Below are positions 44,746-52,642 of a DNA stretch of 64,000 nucleotides, one piece after another. The notes under the pieces are model-generated. The model was given only the letters and a program-made list of their open reading frames with translations. It did no database searches and was not told the DNA's origin. Every line of letters starts with the position of its first letter. Positions within the stretch are counted from its first letter, which is position 1. Origin of the DNA: DAIDKA01 sp963708865 (lineage in GTDB: Bacteria; Pseudomonadota; Gammaproteobacteria; Steroidobacterales; Steroidobacteraceae); assembly GCA_963708865.1 (NCBI GenBank), contig CAVPUC010000002.1, positions 62,001 to 126,000 on the forward strand. Direction: 5' to 3'. Position numbers and translations under genes: made by a program.

Positions 44746-46748
44746 ATCATCGCGGCATGGTACTCGCGGCGGTGGCGCTGGCAACGACGGTGCTGGGCCG
44801 GCCGGCCGCTGCACAATCAGCCGCGCCTGACGCCCCGCCCAACCTTGCGCAACTGGAACAGCAGGCCACGCAACTGGCGGACCTGAATGCCATCAAGCGC
44901 CTGCAGCGCGCCTATGGCTACTACCTCGACCGATCCGATTGGGACAACATTGTCGACCTGCTGACGGACGATGCGACGCTTGAGTACGGGCCGGCCGGGG
45001 TGTTCGTGGGCAAGGCGCACGCCCGTGCCTTGCTGTACGCCATTGGCTACGGCAAACGCGGGCTCAGGCCCCAGCAGCTGCGCGAGCATGTGCAGCTGCA
45101 GCCGGTGATCTCACTCGCGGGCGATGGCCAGTCGGCCAAGGGCCGCTGGCGGGCACTGGTGCTGCTCGGCCAGTTCCATGAGTACGCACGCTGGCAGACC
45201 GGACCCTATGAATGCGAATACCGCAAGGAACACGGGGTCTGGAAGATCAGCAAGCTGCACTGGGTCGAAACCTTCACGGTGCCCGAACAGGGTGGCTGGA
45301 AGACCAAGCTCGCGCAGAGCAATGTGGCGGATCGCAAACTGCCGGCACCGGATCGACCGAGTTCCTTTGTCTACGATGCGTGGCCCGCGGTGTCGCTGCC
45401 GCCGTACCACTATGCCTCCCCTGATGCGATCCAGCCGCTGCACCCTGCGCCGGTCGCGCCGGTGAAGCTGTCCGCCGCCGCCGCGGCACAGCGGATCGCG
45501 CAATTGAAATGGCAGGTCGACCGGCTCGATGATCAGCGCCAGATCGAGATCCTGCAGCGCACCTACGGATACTACGTCGACAAGAATCTGTGGCAACAGA
45601 TCGCCGATCTTTATACGGCGGATGGCACGCTGGAGATCGGTGGCCGCGGCGTCTTCGTCGGGCGGGCCCGCGTGCTGCAGTACCTGCAGTGGCTGGGCAA
45701 ACCCCAGGATGGACGGCTCTACGATCACACCCAGATCCAGCCCATTGTCGATGTGTCGCCCGACGGCACGGTCGCGAAAGGGCGATGGCGTGCCTTGGTG
45801 TTTGCGGGGGCACTTAACCAGACCAGCGTGATTGGCGACTGTATCTACGAGAACGAATACCGCAAGGAGAACGGCGTCTGGAAGATCGCCAAGCTGCACG
45901 CCTACTTCGTGATGTATTCGACGCTGGAGCAGGGTTGGGATAAGTTCGCGACGCCCAATACCCGTCCCGAGAAGGCGCTACCGCCGGACCGGCCGCCGAC
46001 CACGGTGTACGACATGTACCCGGGCACGCTGGTGGCGCCGCTGCACTATGGAAATCCGGTGACCGGCAAGCCGGTATACCCGGCCATGGCGCACGTGGTC
46101 GCCCCGAGCGATGGCGCCACGGATCGGGCGGCTGAACTGAGTGAGATTGCAGCCAAGCTCACGCGCCTGCAGGACACGCAGGAGATTGAGAACCTGCAGA
46201 ACGCCTACGGATTCTATCTGGACAAATGGCAGTGGGATTCGGCGGCCGCCCTGTTCGCGCAAGACGGCACCCTCGAGCTCGCGCAGCGCGGAGTGTATGT
46301 CGGCAGGGCCCGGATCCGCGCAAGCCTCGAGGACGCCTTTGGCCCTCAGGGCCTGCACCAGGGCGAGGTCAGCGATCACGCCTTCTACCAACCCGTCATT
46401 CACGTGGCTGACGATGGCCGCACGGCGCAGGGACGATTTCGTGAGCTGTCCATTCTGGGCAAGTACGGCGCCTACGCCTACATCGGCGGCGGCACGCGCG
46501 AGAATCAGTACGTCAAGGAACACGGGGTGTGGCGCATCAAGTCGGATCACCTGTATCTGACTTATCTCGCCGACTATGAAAAGGGCTGGGCGCATGGGGC
46601 AATGCCGGCGCCGGGACCCAGCAAGACCCTGCCGCCCGATAAGCCGCCCTCGGTGAACTATCTGCCGTTTCCGGCCTTTCAGGAACTGCCGTTCCACTAT
46701 CCCAATCCGGTCACGGGCCAGTGGATACCCAGCGGTGAACAGCGATGA
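44742..46748 (+). CDS. Exported protein with three tandem SnoaL/NTF2-like domains
   Basis: A 668-residue protein with a signal peptide (to about residue 25, ending RPAAAQS). Three homologous NTF2-fold domains lie at about residues 45-190, 262-400 and 476-610. Each starts with a related block: LQRAYGYYLDRSDWDN, LQRTYGYYVDKNLWQQ, LQNAYGFYLDKWQWDS. Each continues with (D/A)GTLE-type and GVFVGRAR-type segments and a closing YRKE(H/N)GVWKI-type strand. Linkers are Pro-rich. SnoaL-like domains include cyclases, dehydratases and binding proteins; no role is assigned. The start overlaps the kdsB stop and has a strong GGAGGG site. Confidence 0.85.
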   Translation: MNHRGMVLAAVALATTVLGRPAAAQSAAPDAPPNLAQLEQQATQLADLNAIKRLQRAYGYYLDRSDWDNIVDLLTDDATLEYGPAGVFVGKAHARALLYAIGYGKRGLRPQQLREHVQLQPVISLAGDGQSAKGRWRALVLLGQFHEYARWQTGPYECEYRKEHGVWKISKLHWVETFTVPEQGGWKTKLAQSNVADRKLPAPDRPSSFVYDAWPAVSLPPYHYASPDAIQPLHPAPVAPVKLSAAAAAQRIAQLKWQVDRLDDQRQIEILQRTYGYYVDKNLWQQIADLYTADGTLEIGGRGVFVGRARVLQYLQWLGKPQDGRLYDHTQIQPIVDVSPDGTVAKGRWRALVFAGALNQTSVIGDCIYENEYRKENGVWKIAKLHAYFVMYSTLEQGWDKFATPNTRPEKALPPDRPPTTVYDMYPGTLVAPLHYGNPVTGKPVYPAMAHVVAPSDGATDRAAELSEIAAKLTRLQDTQEIENLQNAYGFYLDKWQWDSAAALFAQDGTLELAQRGVYVGRARIRASLEDAFGPQGLHQGEVSDHAFYQPVIHVADDGRTAQGRFRELSILGKYGAYAYIGGGTRENQYVKEHGVWRIKSDHLYLTYLADYEKGWAHGAMPAPGPSKTLPPDKPPSVNYLPFPAFQELPFHYPNPVTGQWIPSGEQR

Positions 46749-47019
46749 GGAGAGACCTCTGAAGAAGCTCAAGCACGAGGCGGAGTTGTTCAAGGCGGCC
46801 TTGATCGCCGGTGTTGAATACGCGGAAGGCCGCAAGGCGGTCGAGTTCGAGGCGACCGACTCGGCCAGCGACAAGGCGCTGTACGTCTACCGCCTGCTGG
46901 TCCATGACAAGGTTATCGCGCCGATGCCCGAGGAGCAGGTGGGCGACAAGACCATTCGCCACCGGCTGGCGACGTGGTATGCGCACAAGCTCCCCAAGGG
47001 CCATCCGTTGCTGGAGTAA
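46735..47019 (+). CDS. Small conserved protein, possibly DUF5062 family
   Basis: Up to 94 residues, helical and soluble. The core KKLKHEAELFKAALIAGVEYA and DKALYVYRLLVHDKVI, ending LPKGHPLLE, resembles the DUF5062 family as I remember it; this was not checked. The frame has GTG 46735, overlapping the previous gene by 14 nt. CTG 46759, preceded by GAGGAGAG, would give the more natural start MKKLKHE. Function unknown. The GST gene begins 4 nt downstream. Confidence 0.7.
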   Translation: MNSDEERPLKKLKHEAELFKAALIAGVEYAEGRKAVEFEATDSASDKALYVYRLLVHDKVIAPMPEEQVGDKTIRHRLATWYAHKLPKGHPLLE

Positions 47020-47023
47020 CGTC

Positions 47024-47749
47024 GTGGTCTATGAACTGTATTACTGGCCATCGATCCAAGGCCGAGGCGAATTCGTGCGGCTGGCGCTGGAGGAGGCGGG
47101 CGCGAACTATATCGATGTCGTCCGCCTCGCGAAGCGCGGCGCCGGCGTGCCAAGGCTCATGCGGTTTCTCAAGGGACCAGAGAGCCGGCCGCCATTCGCG
47201 CCGCCGTTCCTGAAGGCGGGGCGGCTGCTGATCGCACAGACTGCGAATATCCTGATGTTCTTGGGTCAGCGGCACGGCCTGGCGCCGAAGGACGAAGCAG
47301 GGCGGCTGTGGACCAACGCGCTGCAACTCACGGTGGCCGATTTCGTGGCTGAAGTCCACGAGACCCATCATCCGATTGCCTCGAGTCTGTATTACCGGGA
47401 CCAGAAAAAGGAAGCGCGTCTTCGCACCGCCGATTTCCTCAAGAACCGCGCGCCCAAGTTTCTGGACTACTTCGAGAACATTCTGGCGCGCAACGCCCGT
47501 AGCGGGCGCTACCTCGTCGGCGCGAAGCTGACCTATGTCGACCTGTCGCTGTTCCAGGTGGTTGCGGGCCTCAGCTACGCGTTCCCGAACGCCATGGCCA
47601 AGGCCGCGCGCCGGCATCACGGCGTATTCGCTTTGCATGGGAGGGTTCAGGAGCGTCCGCGCATTGCCGCCTACCTCGCCTCCGCGCGGCGCATTGCCTT
47701 CAATCAGGACGGCATTTTTCGGCACTATCCGGAACTTGATGCTGGTTGA
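47024..47749 (+). CDS. Glutathione S-transferase family protein
   Basis: A 241-residue cytosolic GST. The N-terminal thioredoxin-like domain begins VYELYYWPSIQGRGEFVRLA with the conserved Tyr and Arg. An all-helical C-terminal domain contains YLVGAKLTYVDLSLFQVV with the N-capping Asp. It resembles the sigma-like bacterial group more than the common beta class. GTG start. A hairpin-type terminator follows. The role is probably detoxification or a glutathione-dependent catabolic step. Confidence 0.88.
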   Translation: MVYELYYWPSIQGRGEFVRLALEEAGANYIDVVRLAKRGAGVPRLMRFLKGPESRPPFAPPFLKAGRLLIAQTANILMFLGQRHGLAPKDEAGRLWTNALQLTVADFVAEVHETHHPIASSLYYRDQKKEARLRTADFLKNRAPKFLDYFENILARNARSGRYLVGAKLTYVDLSLFQVVAGLSYAFPNAMAKAARRHHGVFALHGRVQERPRIAAYLASARRIAFNQDGIFRHYPELDAG

Positions 47750-47775
47750 GGTCGTGGCGTGTGCCGGGCAAAAAA

Positions 47776-47812
47776 TGGCCCGCCGTTCGTAACAGGCGGG
47801 TCATTCTGTTTT
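47776..47812 (+). terminator. Intrinsic terminator after the GST gene
   Basis: TGGCCCGCC (47776-47784) pairs with GGCGGGTCA (47795-47803, one G-U), followed by TTCTGTTTT. It lies 26 nt after the GST stop and would end transcription from the kdsB/NTF2/GST run. Confidence 0.7.
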
Positions 47813-47916
47813 GCGCCAAACTTGCGTAAGCATCAGAAGCGGGCGCACACCGATCATGTAGGTCCGGCCGGTCGGTGAACGTCGCATTCGGGAATTCGAA
47901 GTACCGAGCGCCGGCG

Positions 47917-48387
47917 ATGGGCCTGAGCGAAACAGCGAGCGTCCTGAGCGGAGTCGCACTGCAGCTGGGCGGCTTCATCGGAACGCTCGCCATGGGATGG
48001 CTAATCGGCCGCTCGGTCCTGGAGGTTGATGAGTAGTCTTTATGCCGCCGCCGCGATCTGGATCGCGCTCCTGATCCTGGCCGCAGCAGCTCAGTTGCCC
48101 ACGATTGTGTGCGCGGCGGCGGCCGGCTTGTGCATTGTGGGCGGGCAGGTGGGAGCCAATGCGCTGCTGGCCTACCGGCACCCGACGTTTCTGCGCGCGA
48201 CTGCCCTCTCCGCAGGTCTTGTGATGGGACGCGTCGCCACGATCGTGGGACCGCTGGGTACCGGCTGGGTGATTGCGATCGGCTGGTCGACTCGGGCGAC
48301 CTTCATGCTCGCCGTGTACCCGCCGTCGGTGCGTGTGCTGCCGTCCTGGCACTGGCGCGCTGCCGCATAAAAGCCGAAGATTCCTGA
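47917..48387 (+). pseudogene. Remnant of an MFS transporter (aromatic-acid symporter type)
   Basis: Only the C-terminal half of a major facilitator protein is recognisable, spread over three frames. 47917-48036 gives GLSETASVLSGVALQLGGFI and GTLAMGWLIGR. 48026 onward gives GLCIVGGQVGANALLAYRHP, then TFLRATALSAG and VGPLGTGWVIAIGWSTR. A further shift near 48320 gives VPAVGACAAVLALARCRIKA ending at 48387. The pattern matches AAHS-type transporters such as those for hydroxybenzoates. The N-terminal half is absent, so it is a true decayed gene. The 117 bp to the next gene hold nothing else. Confidence 0.8.
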
Positions 48388-48504
48388 GGAGCCTGCAGGC
48401 CGGTAACGGAATTGGGACCCCCGTTCCACGTGCGAGCCGATTCGAAGGGCCTGCGCCGGCGTGACAGCGAATAGCATGCAACCGTAAAGGAGGAGGGAGT
48501 GCCC

Positions 48505-49500
48505 ATGCGGTCGACCTTGATGGCCCCGATACAGGCGCTGCTCGCCGTGATGGCGATCGGCGCGGGACAGCCCGCCGGCGGGGCAAGTGATGCCTTTGCG
48601 GGTTATGCCGTGACACCGGCGTGCGACGCGCAGTGCCTGGAGGGTTTCGCCGACCGCTACCTGATCGCGCTGCCGGTGCACGGGTTTGCACGACTGCCCT
48701 GGGCCGAAAAGGTGCGATTCAGTGAGAACAATGTCTGGCTGCACATCGGCGACGGCCTGTGGGGCACGGCGACTGCCCGACCCGCAAAGATGCTGCTGTT
48801 CAGTGATCCGCAGACCGGACAGGTCGGCGGAGTGGGGCTGGTTGAACAGCGCAACCAGCTCGCCTACTTCGCGCTGCGGCTGAAGATCGTTGCCGGTCGG
48901 ATCAGTGAGGTGGAAACCTTGACGAACCAGCCGGATCGCTCCAAGCCGCCATCCCCGGCAGCCGGCGATCCGCAGCAGTTGTTTCATTATCCGATCATGG
49001 ACCAGGTACTGCCGGTCGAGAAGCGCACTGCGCGGCGACGCATGATCGACCTGGCAAATGGCTATTTCAGCACGCTGCAACTCAATGACGGCAAGCTGTT
49101 CACTGTCTTCAGCGAGGATTGCCGGCGTCAGGAGAATGGCTTCGAGTCGGCCGGCAACCCCAAGTTCGACCGCCCCGAAGGCAAGCTCTCGTGCGGGGAC
49201 CAGTTCAAGACCGGCACGTTTATCTTCGACACCGCCGTGCGCGATCGCGACTACGTACTCGTGGATGAGGTCCACGGGCTGGTGCTGGCGCGGGCTTTCA
49301 TCGACCACAATGCCGCGGCCACGGAGGATCACCTTGCGGACGGCTCGGTGGTCAAGTCCTATATCAAATCCCCCAACAGCCTGTCGATGCTGGAACTGTT
49401 CCACATCACGGCCGGCAGGATCGACCGCATCGAGGTGGTACACATCGATGTCCCGTACGGGATGCCAAGCGTGTGGCGTCGCGAGGGTGACGATGGTTAG
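48505..49500 (+). CDS. Exported protein of unknown function (DUF8021-like)
   Basis: A 331-residue protein with a signal peptide (MRSTLMAPIQALLAVMAIGA, cleavage near residue 25-30). Two related halves can be seen: LEGFADRYLIALPVHGFARL with FSENNVWLHIGDGLWGTA, then MIDLANGYFSTLQLNDG. This is the repeat style of a domain family I know from fungi and proteobacteria as DUF8021; the name is from memory. AGGAGG ends 8 nt before ATG 48505 (GTG 48499 is also open). It was not assigned a reaction. It borders a transporter remnant and a truncated oxidoreductase. Confidence 0.75.
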   Translation: MRSTLMAPIQALLAVMAIGAGQPAGGASDAFAGYAVTPACDAQCLEGFADRYLIALPVHGFARLPWAEKVRFSENNVWLHIGDGLWGTATARPAKMLLFSDPQTGQVGGVGLVEQRNQLAYFALRLKIVAGRISEVETLTNQPDRSKPPSPAAGDPQQLFHYPIMDQVLPVEKRTARRRMIDLANGYFSTLQLNDGKLFTVFSEDCRRQENGFESAGNPKFDRPEGKLSCGDQFKTGTFIFDTAVRDRDYVLVDEVHGLVLARAFIDHNAAATEDHLADGSVVKSYIKSPNSLSMLELFHITAGRIDRIEVVHIDVPYGMPSVWRREGDDG

Positions 49501-49643
49501 GTGGCAATCAGGGTGCCGAGCCTGCGGGCGCTCTCGACGACGGGCAGCCGGCAGACGCTCGCACCCAGCGACGTTCTCGGCCCCTCCACCTTTCGGATGA
49601 CGGCCTGTGCAAACGGGCCATTTGCGCCTGAGACGAAGATCAT
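49497..49643 (-). pseudogene. N-terminal fragment of an NmrA/QorB-like NAD(P)-binding oxidoreductase
   Basis: 48 codons start with a good ribosome site (GGAGG) and the dinucleotide-binding motif MIFVSGANGPFAQAVI. ESARRLGTLI follows, as in quinone-oxidoreductase-like SDR proteins. The frame then stops, overlapping the end of the neighbouring gene by 4 nt; the remaining ~230 residues of the family are missing. It may be expressed but cannot be a functional enzyme. 49644-49770 holds nothing recognisable. Confidence 0.6.
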
Positions 49644-49770
49644 TGGGATCGCCTCCGAAACATGATGGTGGAGAGGAACCGGGGTATGGCGGCGCCACCA
49701 CCAAGAGCAGCCTTGGCTAGCGCGGCACGCCCGTCTGCCTGGCAACCGTGGAACGGGCTGAAATGAGGTG

Positions 49771-51438
49771 TCAAATGTCCGGGTAGAGCCGATAGAGGAG
49801 CTCCCGCTCCTCGCGTTCGGGGTCGGCGGCCAGGTGACTGTCGACATTGATGAGCAGGGTGGAGCGCTCGCTTCTTGAATAGGGCTTCCAATGAGGAAGA
49901 CCGGCCGTGGCGAAGTTCGGATCCCCAGATGTAGCGAGCGCGATCCACGCGTCGCTGACTTTCGCCGCCAGCGCGGCCGCCTCTTGCGTCCCTCCAGTCA
50001 TACTTGCCATGACCTTCGTGTTGTCGAACACGAACGGAATCTCCATGGTGTGTGGCGTGCGATATTTGCCTGCTTGAACCGTTGATCGCCAGTCGAATCT
50101 GTAGAGGTAGGTCGGGGCCTGATTTTGGGCGGCGCGCCGCTCGGCGATGCGGTTCTCAAACAGCATCGTCGGATAGTCCGACCAGATGAGCAAGTGCAGA
50201 TCAGGCACGGATACATCGGGATATTTCGCTTTGTATGTGGCAATGATCCTGGCGGCAGCGGCACCATGAATCGCGGTGACGCGTTTGGTCATCTCCGCCT
50301 CATCGAGTGTGAACGCCGCCGGATCCGCAAACAACGTCATTTCGGTCCGATTCCAGCCCATGATGAGCGGGACGTTGCTCCCATAGGGCGCCGCCGTCGG
50401 TGAAAATGGATGTTGTGGCAATACAATGGGATCGATCACCGGTGAGAAGTTGTCAATCAGGCCAGCCGTTATGCCGCCGGTTTTCGCCATGGTGGGGAAG
50501 AATGCCTTCAGTAGCCTCTGCGTCGGCATCTTCTGGATCTCGGGCAGACGTGCGGGCGCGAGGCCGAGTTCCTGCAGATAGACCTCGGATACATGGGTTG
50601 CCTTTTCTCGCTCGAGCATTCTGATGCCGGGCCCGCTTTCAATCGCGGCACGATGGAACAGGCCCTTGGCCAGCGGGCAGCCCATCAGCATCGACACCTT
50701 CTGACCGCCACCGGATTCGCCGAAGATCATGACGCGCGAGGGATCGCCGCCGAATCGATCCACGTTGTCGCGCACCCACCGCAGCGCTTCGACAACGTCG
50801 AGCATGCCGACATTACCGGACATTGCGTATTCGGGGCCGCCGATGTCGCCGAAGTGGCTGAAGCCGAAGGCATTGAGGCGATGGTTGAGGGTCACAACCA
50901 CGACGTTGCCTCGTCGGGACAGGTTTTCACCTGCAATGATCTTGTCGGAGCCGGATCCGGAGAGGAATCCGCCGCCATGCAGCCACACCATGACCGGGCG
51001 CTTACCGCCATCGGTCAGGCCGGGCGTCCACACGTTGAGAAACAGGCAATCCTCGCTCTCGGCGTGCCGTTCGTCCCCACCCACTGGCGCAAAGCGTTCA
51101 CCGCCACTGGCCTTGGCATCGGGATTGGTTTGGGGCGCGCTATTGCCGTAGTGCAGCGCATCGCGAGTACCCGACCACGGCGCAGGCTTCTTGGGCGGCA
51201 TGAAGCGGTTGGGGCCGCCGGTCGGCGCCCCATAGCGAACGCCCTTGAAGGCATGAATGCCGTCCGAGGTTGTGCCTCGGACCTTTCCATAGACTGTTTC
51301 CACGACCGGGGCCGTGCTCGACCAGGCCCTTTGGCTGGACAGCGCGGTCGCGACGACGCCTCCGGCGATACAGCTCAAGGCTGAGCGGCGGTCAAGGGAA
51401 CTGCATGCGGCAACGCTTGGATACCTTTCTTCGGTCAT
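49771..51438 (-). CDS. Carboxylesterase type B, exported
   Basis: A 555-residue alpha/beta-hydrolase of the carboxylesterase/lipase family. The N-terminus has DRRSALSCIAGGVVATALS, a twin-arginine-like signal. The oxyanion hole is WLHGGGFLSGSG, the nucleophile elbow FGESGGGQ and the His region TPHTMEIPFVF. NVGMLDVVEALRWVRDNV is typical of type B. The substrate is unknown; context suggests a catabolic island acting on esters or lactones. A 7-bp inverted repeat lies ~35 bp upstream. Confidence 0.92.
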   Translation of the reverse strand: MTEERYPSVAACSSLDRRSALSCIAGGVVATALSSQRAWSSTAPVVETVYGKVRGTTSDGIHAFKGVRYGAPTGGPNRFMPPKKPAPWSGTRDALHYGNSAPQTNPDAKASGGERFAPVGGDERHAESEDCLFLNVWTPGLTDGGKRPVMVWLHGGGFLSGSGSDKIIAGENLSRRGNVVVVTLNHRLNAFGFSHFGDIGGPEYAMSGNVGMLDVVEALRWVRDNVDRFGGDPSRVMIFGESGGGQKVSMLMGCPLAKGLFHRAAIESGPGIRMLEREKATHVSEVYLQELGLAPARLPEIQKMPTQRLLKAFFPTMAKTGGITAGLIDNFSPVIDPIVLPQHPFSPTAAPYGSNVPLIMGWNRTEMTLFADPAAFTLDEAEMTKRVTAIHGAAAARIIATYKAKYPDVSVPDLHLLIWSDYPTMLFENRIAERRAAQNQAPTYLYRFDWRSTVQAGKYRTPHTMEIPFVFDNTKVMASMTGGTQEAAALAAKVSDAWIALATSGDPNFATAGLPHWKPYSRSERSTLLINVDSHLAADPEREERELLYRLYPDI

Positions 51439-51472
51439 GAGCCCCCCGGTTAGAGCTGCAATCGTATGCCCA

Positions 51473-51496
51473 ACAATGCACTACTCGAGGCATTGT
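51473..51496. promoter_or_regulatory. Inverted repeat upstream of the carboxylesterase
   Basis: ACAATGC and GCATTGT are perfect 7-bp arms around 10 bp. They start 35 bp before the esterase ATG (minus strand), where a repressor or activator site would lie. No regulator gene is adjacent. The remaining bases of 51439-51600 show nothing else. Confidence 0.35.
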
Positions 51497-51600
51497 GGAC
51501 CGAAAGGGCCCGGTCATCCAAGCGTCATGATGTGGACAGCCAAGCGCCGCCTCGGTGCGATGGGTTCGGGTGAAGAGGGCGCTGTGCCTGGAGGCGGCGT

Positions 51601-52434
51601 CTAGTGTTGCGTTGAGTCCTGGAACAGCTTCATGTGTTGCTGAGCGCTATTGGATTCTTCGCGGTTATCTTCGCAGACATATTCCAGAATCTTGTATCCA
51701 GGATCGCGCTTGTACGTCCAGGTGAAAGACCAGGGTCGGGTCAGATAGACCGGATCGATCACGGTGATGGCATCCTGAAATGAGTCCGATGACAGCAGTT
51801 TGATTCGCTCATTGATCTGCATCTGATCGCTATGCGGGACGCCTTCCATGCGCACCTGTTCCTGGATGCCGACGGTGTTGACCAACAAGGTGTCCCCTTG
51901 CCAATGCCCGACGGAATGACCCCAGAAGCCCGGTTCGGCATCAGTAATGGGGGTTAACTGCTCCTGGTTAAGATAAATGTGGCGGATCTGCCGAAAGGCC
52001 TCCTCGACAATTGTAAGGTCACCTGGCGATTGCAGCACTTCCATCGGAAACATGCCCTGCATCATAGTTGGCATGCCATCGGGCAGGCAGTGCGAATAGC
52101 CAGTGGCCAGCGGCTGGCCACGCTCATCGGCCTCGTGGGATCGCCGAATGAAATCAACCCACTGCGACAGGTATTCGGGTTTCAGCGGAGGTAGGGTGGC
52201 GATGATGAGAACCGGCGACGCGCGTGTGTTCCCGAAGTCGTTCTTGATGTGCAGCAAGTCGGCGGTCACCGCGCTCACGCGCGCGCGATCGGCAGGGTCC
52301 CGGAGGCGGGCCCACGTACCCAGAAGCATGCCGTGGTCCAGCTGATCTTTCTGCCTCACCGAATCCGCCTGCACGCACGAGCCGGACAGCAGCACAATGG
52401 CTGCGATGACTGCGGGCATTGATCGCATAACCAT
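51601..52434 (-). CDS. Exported protein of unknown function with SVGHWQGDTL motif
   Basis: A 277-residue protein with a short signal peptide (PAVIAAIVLLSGSCVQADS); the Cys at about residue 20 could make it a lipoprotein. Distinctive conserved-looking blocks are SHCLPDGMPTMMQGMFPMEV, GFWGHSVGHWQGDTLLVNTV and ILEYVCEDNREE. The same blocks occur in exported proteins often found in multiple copies in Sphingomonadales and steroid- or terpene-degrading gammaproteobacteria. No biochemical role is known to me. ATG 52434 or 52428. Confidence 0.8.
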   Translation of the reverse strand: MVMRSMPAVIAAIVLLSGSCVQADSVRQKDQLDHGMLLGTWARLRDPADRARVSAVTADLLHIKNDFGNTRASPVLIIATLPPLKPEYLSQWVDFIRRSHEADERGQPLATGYSHCLPDGMPTMMQGMFPMEVLQSPGDLTIVEEAFRQIRHIYLNQEQLTPITDAEPGFWGHSVGHWQGDTLLVNTVGIQEQVRMEGVPHSDQMQINERIKLLSSDSFQDAITVIDPVYLTRPWSFTWTYKRDPGYKILEYVCEDNREESNSAQQHMKLFQDSTQH

Positions 52435-52613
52435 TTCCCCTCTTCAGCAGCACTCGCCTTGTCACTGTACCCACAACTCCTGGCGTCGGCCAGTTCCGTA
52501 GCACCGGCGCGGGCCTGGGAGGCAGATCGCTGCAGCAGCGTCGGGGTTTGCGCTCGCGCCGCTGCGGCAAGCAGCATCATCAAGGCGAAACAGCCCGCCG
52601 CGCGAATGGTCAT
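52356..52613 (-). other. Possible gene remnant with signal peptide
   Basis: An 85-codon frame starts MTIRAAGCFALMMLLAAA, a convincing signal peptide ending ARAQ. The following sequence has no recognisable fold, and it overlaps the next gene by 79 bp in another frame. It may be the 5' remnant of a deleted exported-protein gene in the 52435-52642 gap. It could be chance; GC-rich frames stay open easily. Confidence 0.25.
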
Positions 52614-52642
52614 GCTGCATGCAGACGCCCTGTGAGGATTCC

